In this document: positions 45,539-55,141 of the stretch, piece by piece
How positions within the stretch are numbered: the first letter of the stretch is position 1
How the letters are laid out: every line of letters starts with the position of its first letter
Assembly (NCBI GenBank): GCA_023313575.1
Contig: JAJTTP010000017.1
Coordinates: 558,001 to 622,000, forward strand
Source of the DNA: Eutypella sp. D-1
Lineage: Eukaryota; Ascomycota; Sordariomycetes; Xylariales; Diatrypaceae
DNA: 64,000 bases
Reading direction: 5' to 3'
Notes under the pieces: generated by a model
What the model was told of the DNA's origin: nothing
The model's input: only the letters and a program-made list of their open reading frames with translations
The model's database searches: none
Made by a program: the position numbers and the translations under genes

Positions 45539-47496
45539 ATAACCCCAAATACCCCCCTTGGTCGTTCGTCGTCGTTTTGTCGCGGTTGTTATATAAGACA
45601 AAGTTCCTGCTTTTTTTTCCAATGGTTCGCCGTCATCGGACGGGCTCGGCATCAGTGTGTTCTGCGTTAAGCAACGAAGAGCCATGTAACAGCCATAAGC
45701 CATACCACCGGGGAAAGGTGGTAAGACGGAGAGAGGCACCTATAGAAGAAGAAAAAAGAAGGATAAAAAAGAATCATGAATGAGAAGAAATATGAGAGCA
45801 AGGATTTTGTCTCTCACGAATCTAATAACTTTGTTTCGAGAGCCAAGCTGTTCGGAAAAGGGACCTAGGAGACTGATGATTTCGTGTGTCTGTATAGGTT
45901 GTAAAGAGAAAAGAGCGTGACGTGACGTGACGTGACGTGACGTCCTCCCGTGACCGCCCCCCTCCCTGACTACGTTGCCCGCTACGGATGGATGGATGGA
46001 TTCACTTATTAGGTTTCCCCCCCTACATTTCCTTCCAACCCGGTACGCCCAATCTACCTACCTACCTACCTAGTACTTCACCAGTTTAAAAAAAATGGTG
46101 CTGGCTGCCGTGCCGAGAGACAAAGATCCCATATCATATCACATTATCGAAGGGAGAAGGGAACAAAAAAAAGAGAGAAGGGAAATAAATAATTCGGGAG
46201 GAACATTCATTGGATGGGGGTTTAGCTGGGGCGTATTGTTTGGACGGATAGGGGGGGGAGAAGCAAGATATGATGATTACTACCCACTTAACACGGGTGG
46301 AAGAATATGTGAATAGGAGGTACATAGGTAGGTAGTATGGAAGTAAAGCCAGGGGTTGTAGCGAGTAGTACATATGAGTTAGAGTAGGAGCGACGAGGGG
46401 GGTGCGGGCTTTTCGTTGTAGATATTTGTTTCTTCTTTTTTCTTCGACACATAAACCACAAGAAGATATATACATACCTATACTTAGATACGGACACGGA
46501 CATGGGCACGGAAAGCATAGGACGACTCTCATTTATCATTTATGCTTTATCACATGTCTCTCTATCTCTTCCTCTTCCTCATGATGTATTCCGTAAGTCG
46601 ACATCCCCACAAACAAACAAACAAAACCACTTCCCTCCCTGTGCCCCCCTCTCCCCCCCAACCAACCAACCAACCAACGCCCTGCCTTGACACCGGCGCT
46701 CTCTCCGCCTCCCCCCGGTCCACCGAGCGATGTGAATCGAATCGAATCGTTCTATGTCTATGTCTATCTGGGGTGGTTTGGCGGAGGTGGAGGTGGAGGT
46801 GGAAATAGAGAGAGACAAGATAGATAAGATTGCCCCACGTGATGCTTTTTGCCTGCCCCGTGTGATTGATGCCCCATGTGACCCGACAGACCGACGCCAT
46901 ACGCCATGTGCTTAATATGGATGTGAATAGACCGAAACAAAAAACACCCTACTCCTACTCCTAGCCCTTATCCCATCGACGTGTATATGGATGGATATCC
47001 CGCCGCGCGAGATCGACTGCTTTCACTCCCATCCCATGAAGGTCCTACCTTCGACGAAAGCCCCCGAGTAAATGTATGCCTGGCGGGCTGCTGTGCTCGC
47101 TTATGAGCCAAGGTGGGGTTGGGGAGGTGTAGAGGTAGGTAAGTAGCCAGGGGGCATGGGGGATAACCCGCCGTAGTCCGTACGCCGTGGGATATATGGT
47201 AAGATCGATGAGAGGCGCGGACTGAACTGTGCCAGCCGAGGTAGTCAGTCACTTGCTCGAGCCGCTTGATATCGGTCCGCTCCCTCCCTCCCCTATCTCT
47301 TTTCCTAGTCGGGGGTAGTCGAAGTAAACCGTAGGATATGGGGGACTTTTGGGGGGTTTTTTTCTTCCTCGTTTCAGTCTGGCCCGGGACTTAGCCCCCC
47401 AGCCCCCACCCAAGAAAGCGCATGGGAGATCCGCGATTAGGAATCTGTCTTCGTTTCTTTTTCTTTTTTCTTTTTTCTTTTCTTCCTAGGCCTCCT
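45539..47496. other. Convergent intergenic region, MDH / Trs33
   Basis: No gene is seen. It is rich in simple repeats: (CGTGA)5 at 45916-45940, (GGAT)n at about 45986-46001, (CTAC)n at about 46055-46070, (CAAA)n and (ACCA)n at about 46610-46676, (GAATC)n at about 46734-46750, (TATGTC)n at about 46752-46770 and (GGAGGT)n at about 46783-46801. Small frames here are short and low-complexity. Confidence 0.5.
45916..45944. repeat. (CGTGA)5 with CRE-like TGACGTC end
   Basis: Five tandem CGTGA units followed by CGTC. Each junction makes TGACGTGA, close to a CRE/ATF site, and the last makes TGACGTC. It lies about 0.4 kb downstream of the MDH stop codon. Confidence 0.85.
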
Positions 47497-48436
47497 TTAC
47501 TGCTTGGCGGGTATCGTCTTGATCTGGAAGACGGCGCCGGGGAGCTCGCTGCTCTCGCCCTGGACGGTGGCGCTGATGCCCATGGCGGCGAGGGCGCCGC
47601 GGAGGATGCCGCAGGGGAACCAGAGGAACTTTTATTTTATTTTAACCGCGTGAGCGCCAAGGTACCATACACATGTACGTAGCTAAGCCTAAGTAGTAAA
47701 AGAAAGGGAAAGGGAAAGGGAAAGGGAAAGGGAAGGGGAAAGGGAAAGGGAAAGGGAAGGGGAAAAAAAGACTTACGGGCTGGGCGCGGGCGACGGCACG
47801 GCCGCCGGCGTCGGCGCTCATGCGCGCGAGGGGGCGGAAGGAGTTGTCGGTGAGGACGTAGACGCCGCGGTGGTTGGTCTTGAGGTTGTCGACCTGCTTG
47901 CGGAACACGAGCATCCACAGGTCCTTGCACACGAACTTGATCGCGTCCAGCGCGTCGTGGAACCGGGGGCGGTCGCGCGAGAACCTGCACACATTCAGCG
48001 ATTCGTCCTAGGTTTCAGGAGGGGAGGGGGGGGGAGGGGGCGATGGGTATTTTGCTTGGAAGGAAAAAAGAAAAAAGAAAACGTACCGTTCAACTAACCC
48101 CTGTCCAACGCGATACCCAAGCGTCTCAAGCCGATAAAAAACAGCATCGCGCTCCTCGTCCTCGTCCAATGCCTTGCGCGCGGCCCGCGCCGCCGCCACC
48201 TCGGACGAAGTCCCATCATCATTATTGTTGCCACCGGCGGCACTACCGCTGCTATCCCGGCGCCCTTCCTCGTCGCCGCCGCCGCCGCCGCTTGCCCCCT
48301 CGTCCTCCAGCTCGTTCGTCACCCGGTACGCCATGGGCACCAGCTCGATGAGCAGGAAGTCGAGGCACGAGGAGCTCAGGAAGGTGGCGGTCGGGTCGCC
48401 TGCGTTGAAGGGTGGGAGTGGCTGATCGAAGGACAT
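47497..48436 (-). CDS. TRS33: TRAPP complex subunit Trs33 (TRAPPC6, Bet3 family)
   Basis: Three exons on the minus strand (48436-48087, 47984-47777, 47628-47497) encode 229 residues. Trs33/TRAPPC6 is a Bet3-fold subunit of TRAPP, the Golgi exchange-factor complex for Ypt1/Rab1-type GTPases. Family features are CLDFLLIELVPMAYRV near residue 24, FYRLETLGYRVGQGLVERF before the first splice, DALDAIKFVCKDLWMLVFRK in exon 2 and FLWFPCGILRGALAAMGI in exon 3. An Asp/Glu/Gly/Ser-rich insertion (about residues 43-90) separates the first two helical parts. Intron 1 (102 nt) and intron 2 (148 nt) both carry long pyrimidine runs on the sense strand. The acceptor of intron 2 is preceded by AAAATAAAATAAAAG, so it has no pyrimidine tract next to it. 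Confidence 0.93.
47702..47762. repeat. (GGGAAA)n hexanucleotide repeat in Trs33 intron 2
   Basis: About ten near-perfect GGGAAA units with two GGGGAA variants on the plus strand, so (TTTCCC)n in the Trs33 transcript. At least ten G3 runs make G-quadruplex formation possible on the template strand. Confidence 0.9.
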
Positions 48437-50034
48437 CTTCTTCTTTTTCCTCTGTTTGGCGTGTCTGTGTGGCTCTCTCTCTCTTTTTTCTTTTTCGTTT
48501 CCGTCGTCACGGATTGCCTTGCCTCTGCGCGCGACCTCTTCGGTAGCAGGCCTCCTAGGTCCAAAAAAACCTAGACTACCTGGACAAGCTTATCCCCCCT
48601 TCGTATATCTCGCCTCTTTTTTCGTTTTCGTCTCGTCGGGTCTCTCTCGTTGGGTCAAGGGGGGGAGGCCGCGCAGTGCTTTCCGAGGAAGTCCGCTTCT
48701 TCTTCTCAGGAGCTTTTTTTTCTTTTTCTTTCTTTCTTTCTTTCCCTCCCTTACTCTGGTGGAGCGGAGCAAAAGTCAACCTTAAGATAAGCCGTGTGTG
48801 CTGTCGGAATGACCTGAGGAAAGTAGTCGCAAGGTTCTTCCAGCTGGAAGGCAGTGTATGTAGGTTAGGTAAGTTGTTTAGATGTTGGGACTGTACGATG
48901 CGATATACGATACGATAGGTACTCTGTACTCTGTCTGCTCTATGTAGTAGTAGGGCTGGCCTCAAAGCATCCACTAACAAGGGGGAGGACTGGAAGCTAA
49001 CCTGTGCTCCATACATACAAGTACATTACCATTACGTAGATACGTAGGTACCTTCGTCCCGGGGTGGGTTATCTGATATCCACTTAGTTAAGCCAACGCC
49101 CCGATTCACGCATAGTATTTGATAGCTTAGGTATGTATTCCAAGCTTCTCCCATCATTCCGGACCCCCCCCCTGAGCTAAGCGTGCGTATCACCACCAGG
49201 TGGACTTAGCTCAACTCATGCCCTGGCTAACTCGTATCATCAATATATTTATCCACGAAAGTGAAATCCGCTTTTTGCATTTCTATTCTAATTCGTGGGC
49301 GCATTAACACGTTTCTCGGGCGTCCCGGAGCCAACATTTTCATGCCGCCTATCGCAGCCTACCTTTTTAAGTCCTTCTTCCTAAGTCAAACCAACACGGG
49401 ACTCCCTACCTACATAGGCAAAGTAGTTATGAAGGGCCAGGTGAACGTATAGATAGGTATCATCATCTCGGTTGCTAAATCTACCGGATCCTCACTCCCT
49501 AGTTAGGCAACGAGGTAGCTATCCAGGTTTGAGCTCCGACCCTCGGGCTCCAGCTCACGTAGTCCTCTCATCTCCTCTCCCCTCCCCTTCCATCTCCCCT
49601 ATCCTCGCAAACAAAGAGGTATTTCGTTCCTGCCTGAAAACGCCCTGGAAATAAGGAGGAAAAATGATACGCGCAAAACGAAAAGCAGAAAAGAAAAAAA
49701 AAATCGAGTACAGCCGACATCTCCCCTCCCCTTTTTTTCCCCTATTCGCCGTGCAAATTGTCCTAACCGAGTCCTTGATAAGGGCATGTCATGATGGTGG
49801 GGTATGTACAAAAATTTCAGGGATACTGGTAGCACCGAGAGGGCAAACGCCAAGGGTCTATGATCCTTCTACCTCGGCCGGGCATAGACATCATTAGAAT
49901 GTAACATGTGCTGGTTGCTCAAAGCGTCGTGGGAAGGTCTTCGTATAAGATACTTAAGAAAGCATGTTGCTTGATGGTTCTGCATAGTCTGCGGGTATCC
50001 ACGTCGCTATAAACTAAAAATCATTCCATCTACT
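48437..50034. promoter_or_regulatory. Upstream region of Trs33 and 3' flank of the SUMO ligase
   Basis: Near Trs33 are pyrimidine tracts (48475-48500, and (TTTC)n at about 48719-48745 read on plus). TACCTA/TAGGTA words are scattered (about 49035-49050 and 49408-49420). A minus-strand frame at 48576-49016 is low-complexity. No gene is supported. Confidence 0.45.
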
Positions 50035-52620
50035 TCAGTAGGGGAATTCGGGGAATCGGGGTGTGCTACCCAGCCCCGCAGTGTTCTGTCGCTTCGGTGG
50101 CCGCGCCGGGGGCTCATCCTCATCGCTACTGAGGGTCAAGTCGATGACTTCGGCCGGTCTCTTCGAGCCACCTGATCTCGGCACGCTCGAAGGCTCTCTA
50201 GAGCCTGTTGCCGTAGAGTTCGGCGTCGCGGGATTGAATAAAGACTGGCTGGGAGTGGTGTATGGGTTCTCTATCTTTGGGACGATGAAGGCCCGAGGGT
50301 CGGACACTATGGAGATGTCGTCGTCATCTTCGATCTTGGCGCTCTGGGTCGAGTACCGCGGCCTCTTAGGCTCTCGTTCGGTTGCCTCCTTCCTCCACTC
50401 ACCGTTCGGCTCGATTGTCACTTGGTCCTGAGACTCCGAGGTATTCTCCAAGATGTCTCGGACGTACTCGTCCACCGCCAGTAGATCAAAGGGAGCAGAT
50501 TTGTTACATATCGGACACACCCATTGTGGACCCTGTTCCTGTAACTGTAGGTACGAAGTTGCGTCGAAGCATTGAATGTGCGAACAAAGGGTCGAGCGGC
50601 ACGGATTTCTCAGCCTAGTATAGCTGAGCGGACATTTGAGGGATAGGACCTGGGAGGTGGCCACAACGTCGGGATCGTTTGCGGCTTTCGAGACTGGAGG
50701 AAATATTAGTATAATGTTTCCTATGAAGGAGGCCTGGGAACTTCCGACTTACTTTCTTGAATAACCGACTGCACGGGGATCCTCCTGCCCTTGATCTTAG
50801 ATACAAGTTCATCGGCGGGTACTGTCTTGCACAAGAACATGGCTAGGTAATATCTCTGTAGCAGTAGGTTAGAATGGTAGTCGAAGTGGAATATGTCCAC
50901 TTGGACGTATTTATCATAATGCTCACTTCGGGTTGCTGGGGGCGTATCTTCTTCACCTTTGTCGTCAACGCATATGTGAACTCGATGTTGTTGACGTAAT
51001 TGCTCTGCTTTAATCGCAGATAGCTCGTAATATCGACTGGCCTGGTGGATCCGGGCTTGCCCTTAAGGCCCCGGAGATTCGCCTTGACCTCCTCGTTGTT
51101 CACTTTAATCTCGGACTGGTGAGGGAAAGAGATGTCTTGCAGCCCTTGCAACTCCACGGCACAGAACACCATGACCCTCATCAACCTGTCATGGAGGCAA
51201 CGCTGGAGCGCAGGCAAATCGCTCACTTTAAGCGTAAGGGAGACAGACGCGCGGTGCTGGCTCATAGCTAAGATATGTCCCATGTTTGTTAGCCTCGTAC
51301 TCCTAAAGGTAACCCTTCTCTAGTAATCGCGAAGGGGGGGATGGACGTGCCCTTACCCTCGCAGGTCTTTACGGGTCCTATCCTCCTCTCGACTGAGTAG
51401 AATGGGCTACTCTTGAAGCTCAGGTCCGAGGACGATGTCAAGGACTGAGAATCGCTCCTGTAATTATTGACACCGCTGCCATAGTTGTTGTAGGCGCCTG
51501 GGAGGAGGTTGTTGGATTGGCCGTGGGGAGGGCTGTTGCTATAGGGATAGGTGTTCCTGGCTCCTGAGCCGTGGCTGTACCCATTGCTATGGGAGTGGTT
51601 TGACCCAGAGGGCATGGTGGAGTTAGGTACGTTGGAGGGAGACGACGAGGCACCCTTAGTTCGGCAGTTCTCGATGGAATTTCGTATGTGCGTATACGAC
51701 GCAGGATCGGCGTGATAGTTCTCAATGAGTGCTACGAATCGGGAGGAGTTAGTAGCGATCGGGACATGGCTAATCAGCAACGAAGGGGAATATGGAAGGT
51801 ATGTATGGTGTGGGTGCGATCAGGGGAACTAAAGCGAGAAGGTAAGGATGGAGGCCACACGAGGAGGAGTGAGGTGTCGAGGCTGAAGTCAAGGTCGAGG
51901 TCGAAGTCGAGATCGAAGTCGAGGTCGAGGCAAAGTTAGACGTCAACACGCGGAATGTACTCGGAAAACCTCCGAATAGAAAGCCTGGTAGTGGCCTGGT
52001 GGTAGTATGGTGGTATGGTGGTAGGATGGGTTATTTGACTGAGACGGAGGGGCGGGCAGTCGCAGATGACTTCCGTTTCCCATTTCCAAGGTTCGGATTT
52101 TAGATGTAAGGTCTGATATCTGATAACCAAGGCCTTCCTGGGCTGAGTTGAGGCTTCAGGCCTGCCCTCCCGAATCCTCGTTGCAGACTTTCAAGCTTTC
52201 CAAGGTTCTCGAAATGGAAATGCGAGTCGAAAGTATACCTAGGTAGGTAGGTAGGTAGGTAGGTAGGTAGAGGTAGGCTACGGGTACCAGGTAGTATAAG
52301 GTGTGGAGGGGTTCACCTTGACAACCCGGACTTCAGACAAGCAGGAAAATGACGCCAAAAAATAACAATAATAATAGTATAAAAGGTTGAAGGAAGCCGG
52401 AAACAACACCAAATCGCAAGAAAAATACACAGAAATAAATGAAAGTGAAGGGGTTAAACAACGGTCTCATTTACCTACCGGTTTTAATGCGATTCTGCAG
52501 CTCAGCCTTCACACCACTGGTACGCAGTCCATTCGTTGCGCAAATTTGTTGTAATTGTTTGTTGAGGAATGTCGACAGCGTTCGCTCCAGCGCTCGTATT
52601 TCACTATTTGAGGAAGCCAT
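50035..52620 (-). CDS. pli1: PIAS/Siz-type E3 SUMO-protein ligase
   Basis: Five exons on the minus strand (52620-52479, 51731-51357, 51267-50927, 50855-50753, 50693-50035) encode 539 residues. The enzyme transfers SUMO from Ubc9 to nuclear targets. Domains in order: SAP (about 12-50, LNKQLQQICATNGLRTSGVK), a Ser/Asn/Gly-rich linker, PINIT (about 150-310, from SSPFYSVERRIGPVK), then SP-RING (about 336-390) with zinc ligands Cys357, His359, Cys380 and Cys383 in CSHIQCFDA and WVCPICNK. A SUMO-interaction motif, VIDLTLSSDEDE, is at 503-514. Introns are 747, 89, 71 and 59 nt. Intron 1 is by far the longest assigned in the window and separates the SAP exon. Exon 3 may end 30 nt earlier, at a GTGAAG donor, removing ten residues in frame and joining LTTK directly to RYYLAMF. 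Confidence 0.93.
51874..51930. repeat. Hexanucleotide repeat (GTCGAG/GTCGAA) in SUMO-ligase intron 1
   Basis: Nine or so imperfect GTCGAR units in the long first intron of the SUMO ligase gene. Confidence 0.8.
52239..52270. repeat. (TAGG)n tetranucleotide repeat in SUMO-ligase intron 1
   Basis: About eight uninterrupted TAGG units. It is the most regular example of the TAGGTA word family found across intergenic DNA in the window. Confidence 0.9.
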
Positions 52621-54362
52621 GTCTCCCTAGGGTCCTGGAGGGTACCCAGGCGCCCGCCCTGGTGCTCAGGTGTGTTCGTTCAGGTGACCTCGAGGGGGGG
52701 TCGGGAAGTAATGACTGACAAACTGACAAACCGTCTCTGTCTGACCGACCGATCCTTGGAAGTAGCGAGCGAGAGAGCGCGACCGAAAGAATAGGCGAGA
52801 GAAAAATTCGTTAAGGTGGAAACGTTGGAGATGGGAGGTGCGATGCGATGAACTGAACTACCTGCCAGGCTGCTACCGGCGAGGGTAGGTGCTGCTGGTC
52901 ACCTCGGCCTGTTCGGGGCGCCTCATAGGGAAGGCTCACCCAGCGATAATATTGGGGGGGTTTTCTCTTTCGGAGGGGAATTTTTCCCTGGGCTTCCTCC
53001 TCGGCGTTGTTTATTATCTCGTCGTAGCCTAGGGCGCCCACGCTCTGCGGTTGAAATTTTCTTTCTTTCTCTTTTTTCTTTCTTTTTCTCTCTCTCCCTC
53101 TCCTTCTTTCTTTGTTATATTCCTTCTCTGATGGCGATAGCGGCCAGTCGCAATTGGTAGGTTGGCAATCTGGTCTTAAGGATCCGTAAGACGCGACTCT
53201 GTGGGATGATGTGTGTAGAGTCCGCGCAGGATGCAACAGCCAGATGGTAGATGGAGAAGAATAGAACTGGAGGATACCGTATCAAGGTCGCTAAGTTCCG
53301 AGGTTATAATGTTTTTTATTATCAATTCGGTTTAAGAGGTACCAAGCAGTGTGTTATTGGCTTGTATGGTGAAAGTTTTGGGGTGCAGGCAGTACAAAGG
53401 AATGGTGCGGCTAAAGACTCAGATATCCAAAATCGCAAGTCATCAGACGAGTCGTAAATGTGTATTGGGAAGGGAAGAATCGCCAATGCCATGTCATGTC
53501 ATACTATAAGGAGTCGTCTAAGACAGACATCTATGGGTTTACCTCGAAGAAGGTAGCCTGTCGTCACTCGTTTTACTCTAGTCTACCTACCTTACTACTT
53601 ACTAGTTGCTTAGATACCTGTACTCCGTAGTCTAGTTCCAGTTTAGTTAGTTGGTTTTAGAATACTTATAGCAAAGACAGGCAGACAGCCAGATAAGCCC
53701 AAGTAGGCATCTGTCCGTCCAGTCCAAACGCTATGTAGGTCTTAGTCGTCGCGCCGATAAGTCGATAAAGTCAGAACAAAGAAATAAAAATTGGTCATGG
53801 ATATGTAACTACCTACCTACCTACATTATACCTACGAACATAGTTACATGATAATACCTAATAACTAAATACCGGGCGCAGATCTGGTCTACTTTCCCAA
53901 GTACACGCATCGGAAAACGGGTTAGACCCGCTTACCCGTTCAAGCTCTGATTAGCTAAGCACCACTGGTTCAAGGTTGGCTGGGAGCCTGGGAGTATGTA
54001 CCTGGGTACTTAGTAGTTAGCACCTAGGTACCTAGGTACTTAAGTACCTAAGCAGAGTTAAAAGGCCTAGATCCTTGTTAAAAATATATCCCCACTTTGC
54101 GATATTCGATCAAGAAATTCTTATCTTATCGCAAAGTTCTGGCTAGGTGTGGTCCCTTGGATATATGAATTGTAAAGTCAAGTTTCTATATCCCATTCTA
54201 TACCCCATTCTATACCAACTTTTCCATCCCGCTGCACCAAAAAAATCCAAAGTTGGGTTTATCTGTTACCCAAGACCGACGAAGACAAAACCCGCAGCCC
54301 GCCTACAGAACATACCAAGAGATTTCACATACGAATATCAGTATCAGAAGAAAAAGAAAAAA
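52621..54362. promoter_or_regulatory. Divergent upstream region, SUMO ligase / DUF2423 gene
   Basis: About 1.7 kb with no gene. A 141-codon Lys/Arg/Glu-rich minus-strand frame at 52811-53236 includes a (CT)n-type tract and is not recognisable. TACCTA words are dense at 53583-53600, 53810-53840 and 53998-54052, the last with nested perfect palindromes (54022-54037 and 54033-54050). Confidence 0.5.
54022..54050. repeat. Nested TACCTA/TAGGTA palindromes
   Basis: ACCTAGGTACCTAGGT (54022-54037) and TAGGTACTTAAGTACCTA (54033-54050) are both perfect palindromes and overlap. They lie about 0.3 kb upstream of the DUF2423 gene. Confidence 0.85.
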
Positions 54363-54820
54363 ATGGCCAAGAGCTCCCGCGCCTCCTCGCGCAAAGCGAA
54401 CAACCAGCGCCTCAAGGCGAACGTCTTCGGGCCCGTCGAGGCGGCGCGCGCCGAGCGCCTGTCCGCGAAGCTGCTCGAGCTGGCCGCCCAGCCCAAGCCC
54501 AAGCCCGAGGGGATGAAGATCGCCGACGACGACGACGGTGATGACAACAAGAAGGGTGAGCATGATGGTGAGTTTGCCCTTCCCCCAAACAAACCCCTAA
54601 ATGATGGCTATCTACGTTATTTAGGGTTGTCTGGGACTAACGGGCTGAAGCAGCAGCACAAATGGACGTCGACGACTCAGCAGCAGCAACAGCGGCCGGG
54701 GAGCCGGCAGCGCAGTCCAAGCGCGCCTCCAAGGGCCGCGTCCAGAAGCGCAAGAAGGTGGGCAGCAGCAAGGTTGTCTTCCGACTATACAAGGACAAGA
54801 AGTCCAACAAGAGGCGCTGA
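54363..54820 (+). CDS. Small basic DUF2423 protein
   Basis: Two exons (54363-54567 and 54657-54820) encode 122 residues. The N-terminus, MAKSSRASSRKANNQRLKAN, followed by VFGPVEAARAERLSAKLLEL, matches what I know as DUF2423, a short fungal family whose start resembles the animal nucleolar protein LLPH. An acidic middle (DDDDGDDN) is followed by a Lys/Arg-rich end (SKGRVQKRKK, YKDKKSNKRR), suggesting a nuclear or nucleolar role in ribosome assembly; that role is inference. The 89-nt intron starts GTGAGT. Its acceptor is a NAGNAG site (CAGCAG at 54651-54656), so isoforms with one extra Ala are possible. An alternative upstream ATG in the same frame (54147) precedes non-conserved sequence and was not used. 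Confidence 0.85.
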
Positions 54821-55141
54821 GAGAGGTTGCGGCGGCGGTTTCAATTCACGATGAGAAACGAACGAAAACAGGTAGAAAGTGGGGGGAAAGAGAAATAAGA
54901 GTATATGAAATGATGGGACGGTATCGATCGCCAGGGGGGGGGGGGGGGGGGCTACATTCGGTTTATAAATACTTTTCTTTTTTCTCTTTCGGGACGGCAT
55001 TGGGGAGGGAGATATATGAGATCATTCATTGCTCGGAGTTCTTCGGTTGCTTTCTCTTCCTCTCTTTTTCCATTGATATACATATATATCTACTTTTTTG
55101 AGGCATACACTCAATCAATCAATCATACCAAAGATACCCCT
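54821..55141. other. Convergent intergenic region, DUF2423 gene / Swc2
   Basis: About 320 nt of 3' flank containing an uninterrupted run of 18 G (54934-54951). No gene is seen. Confidence 0.6.

Noticed and set aside
52811..53236. 141-codon Lys/Arg/Glu-rich minus-strand frame upstream of the SUMO ligase
   Set aside because: The charged stretch comes from a pyrimidine-rich simple tract on the opposite strand, and the rest is not recognisable.
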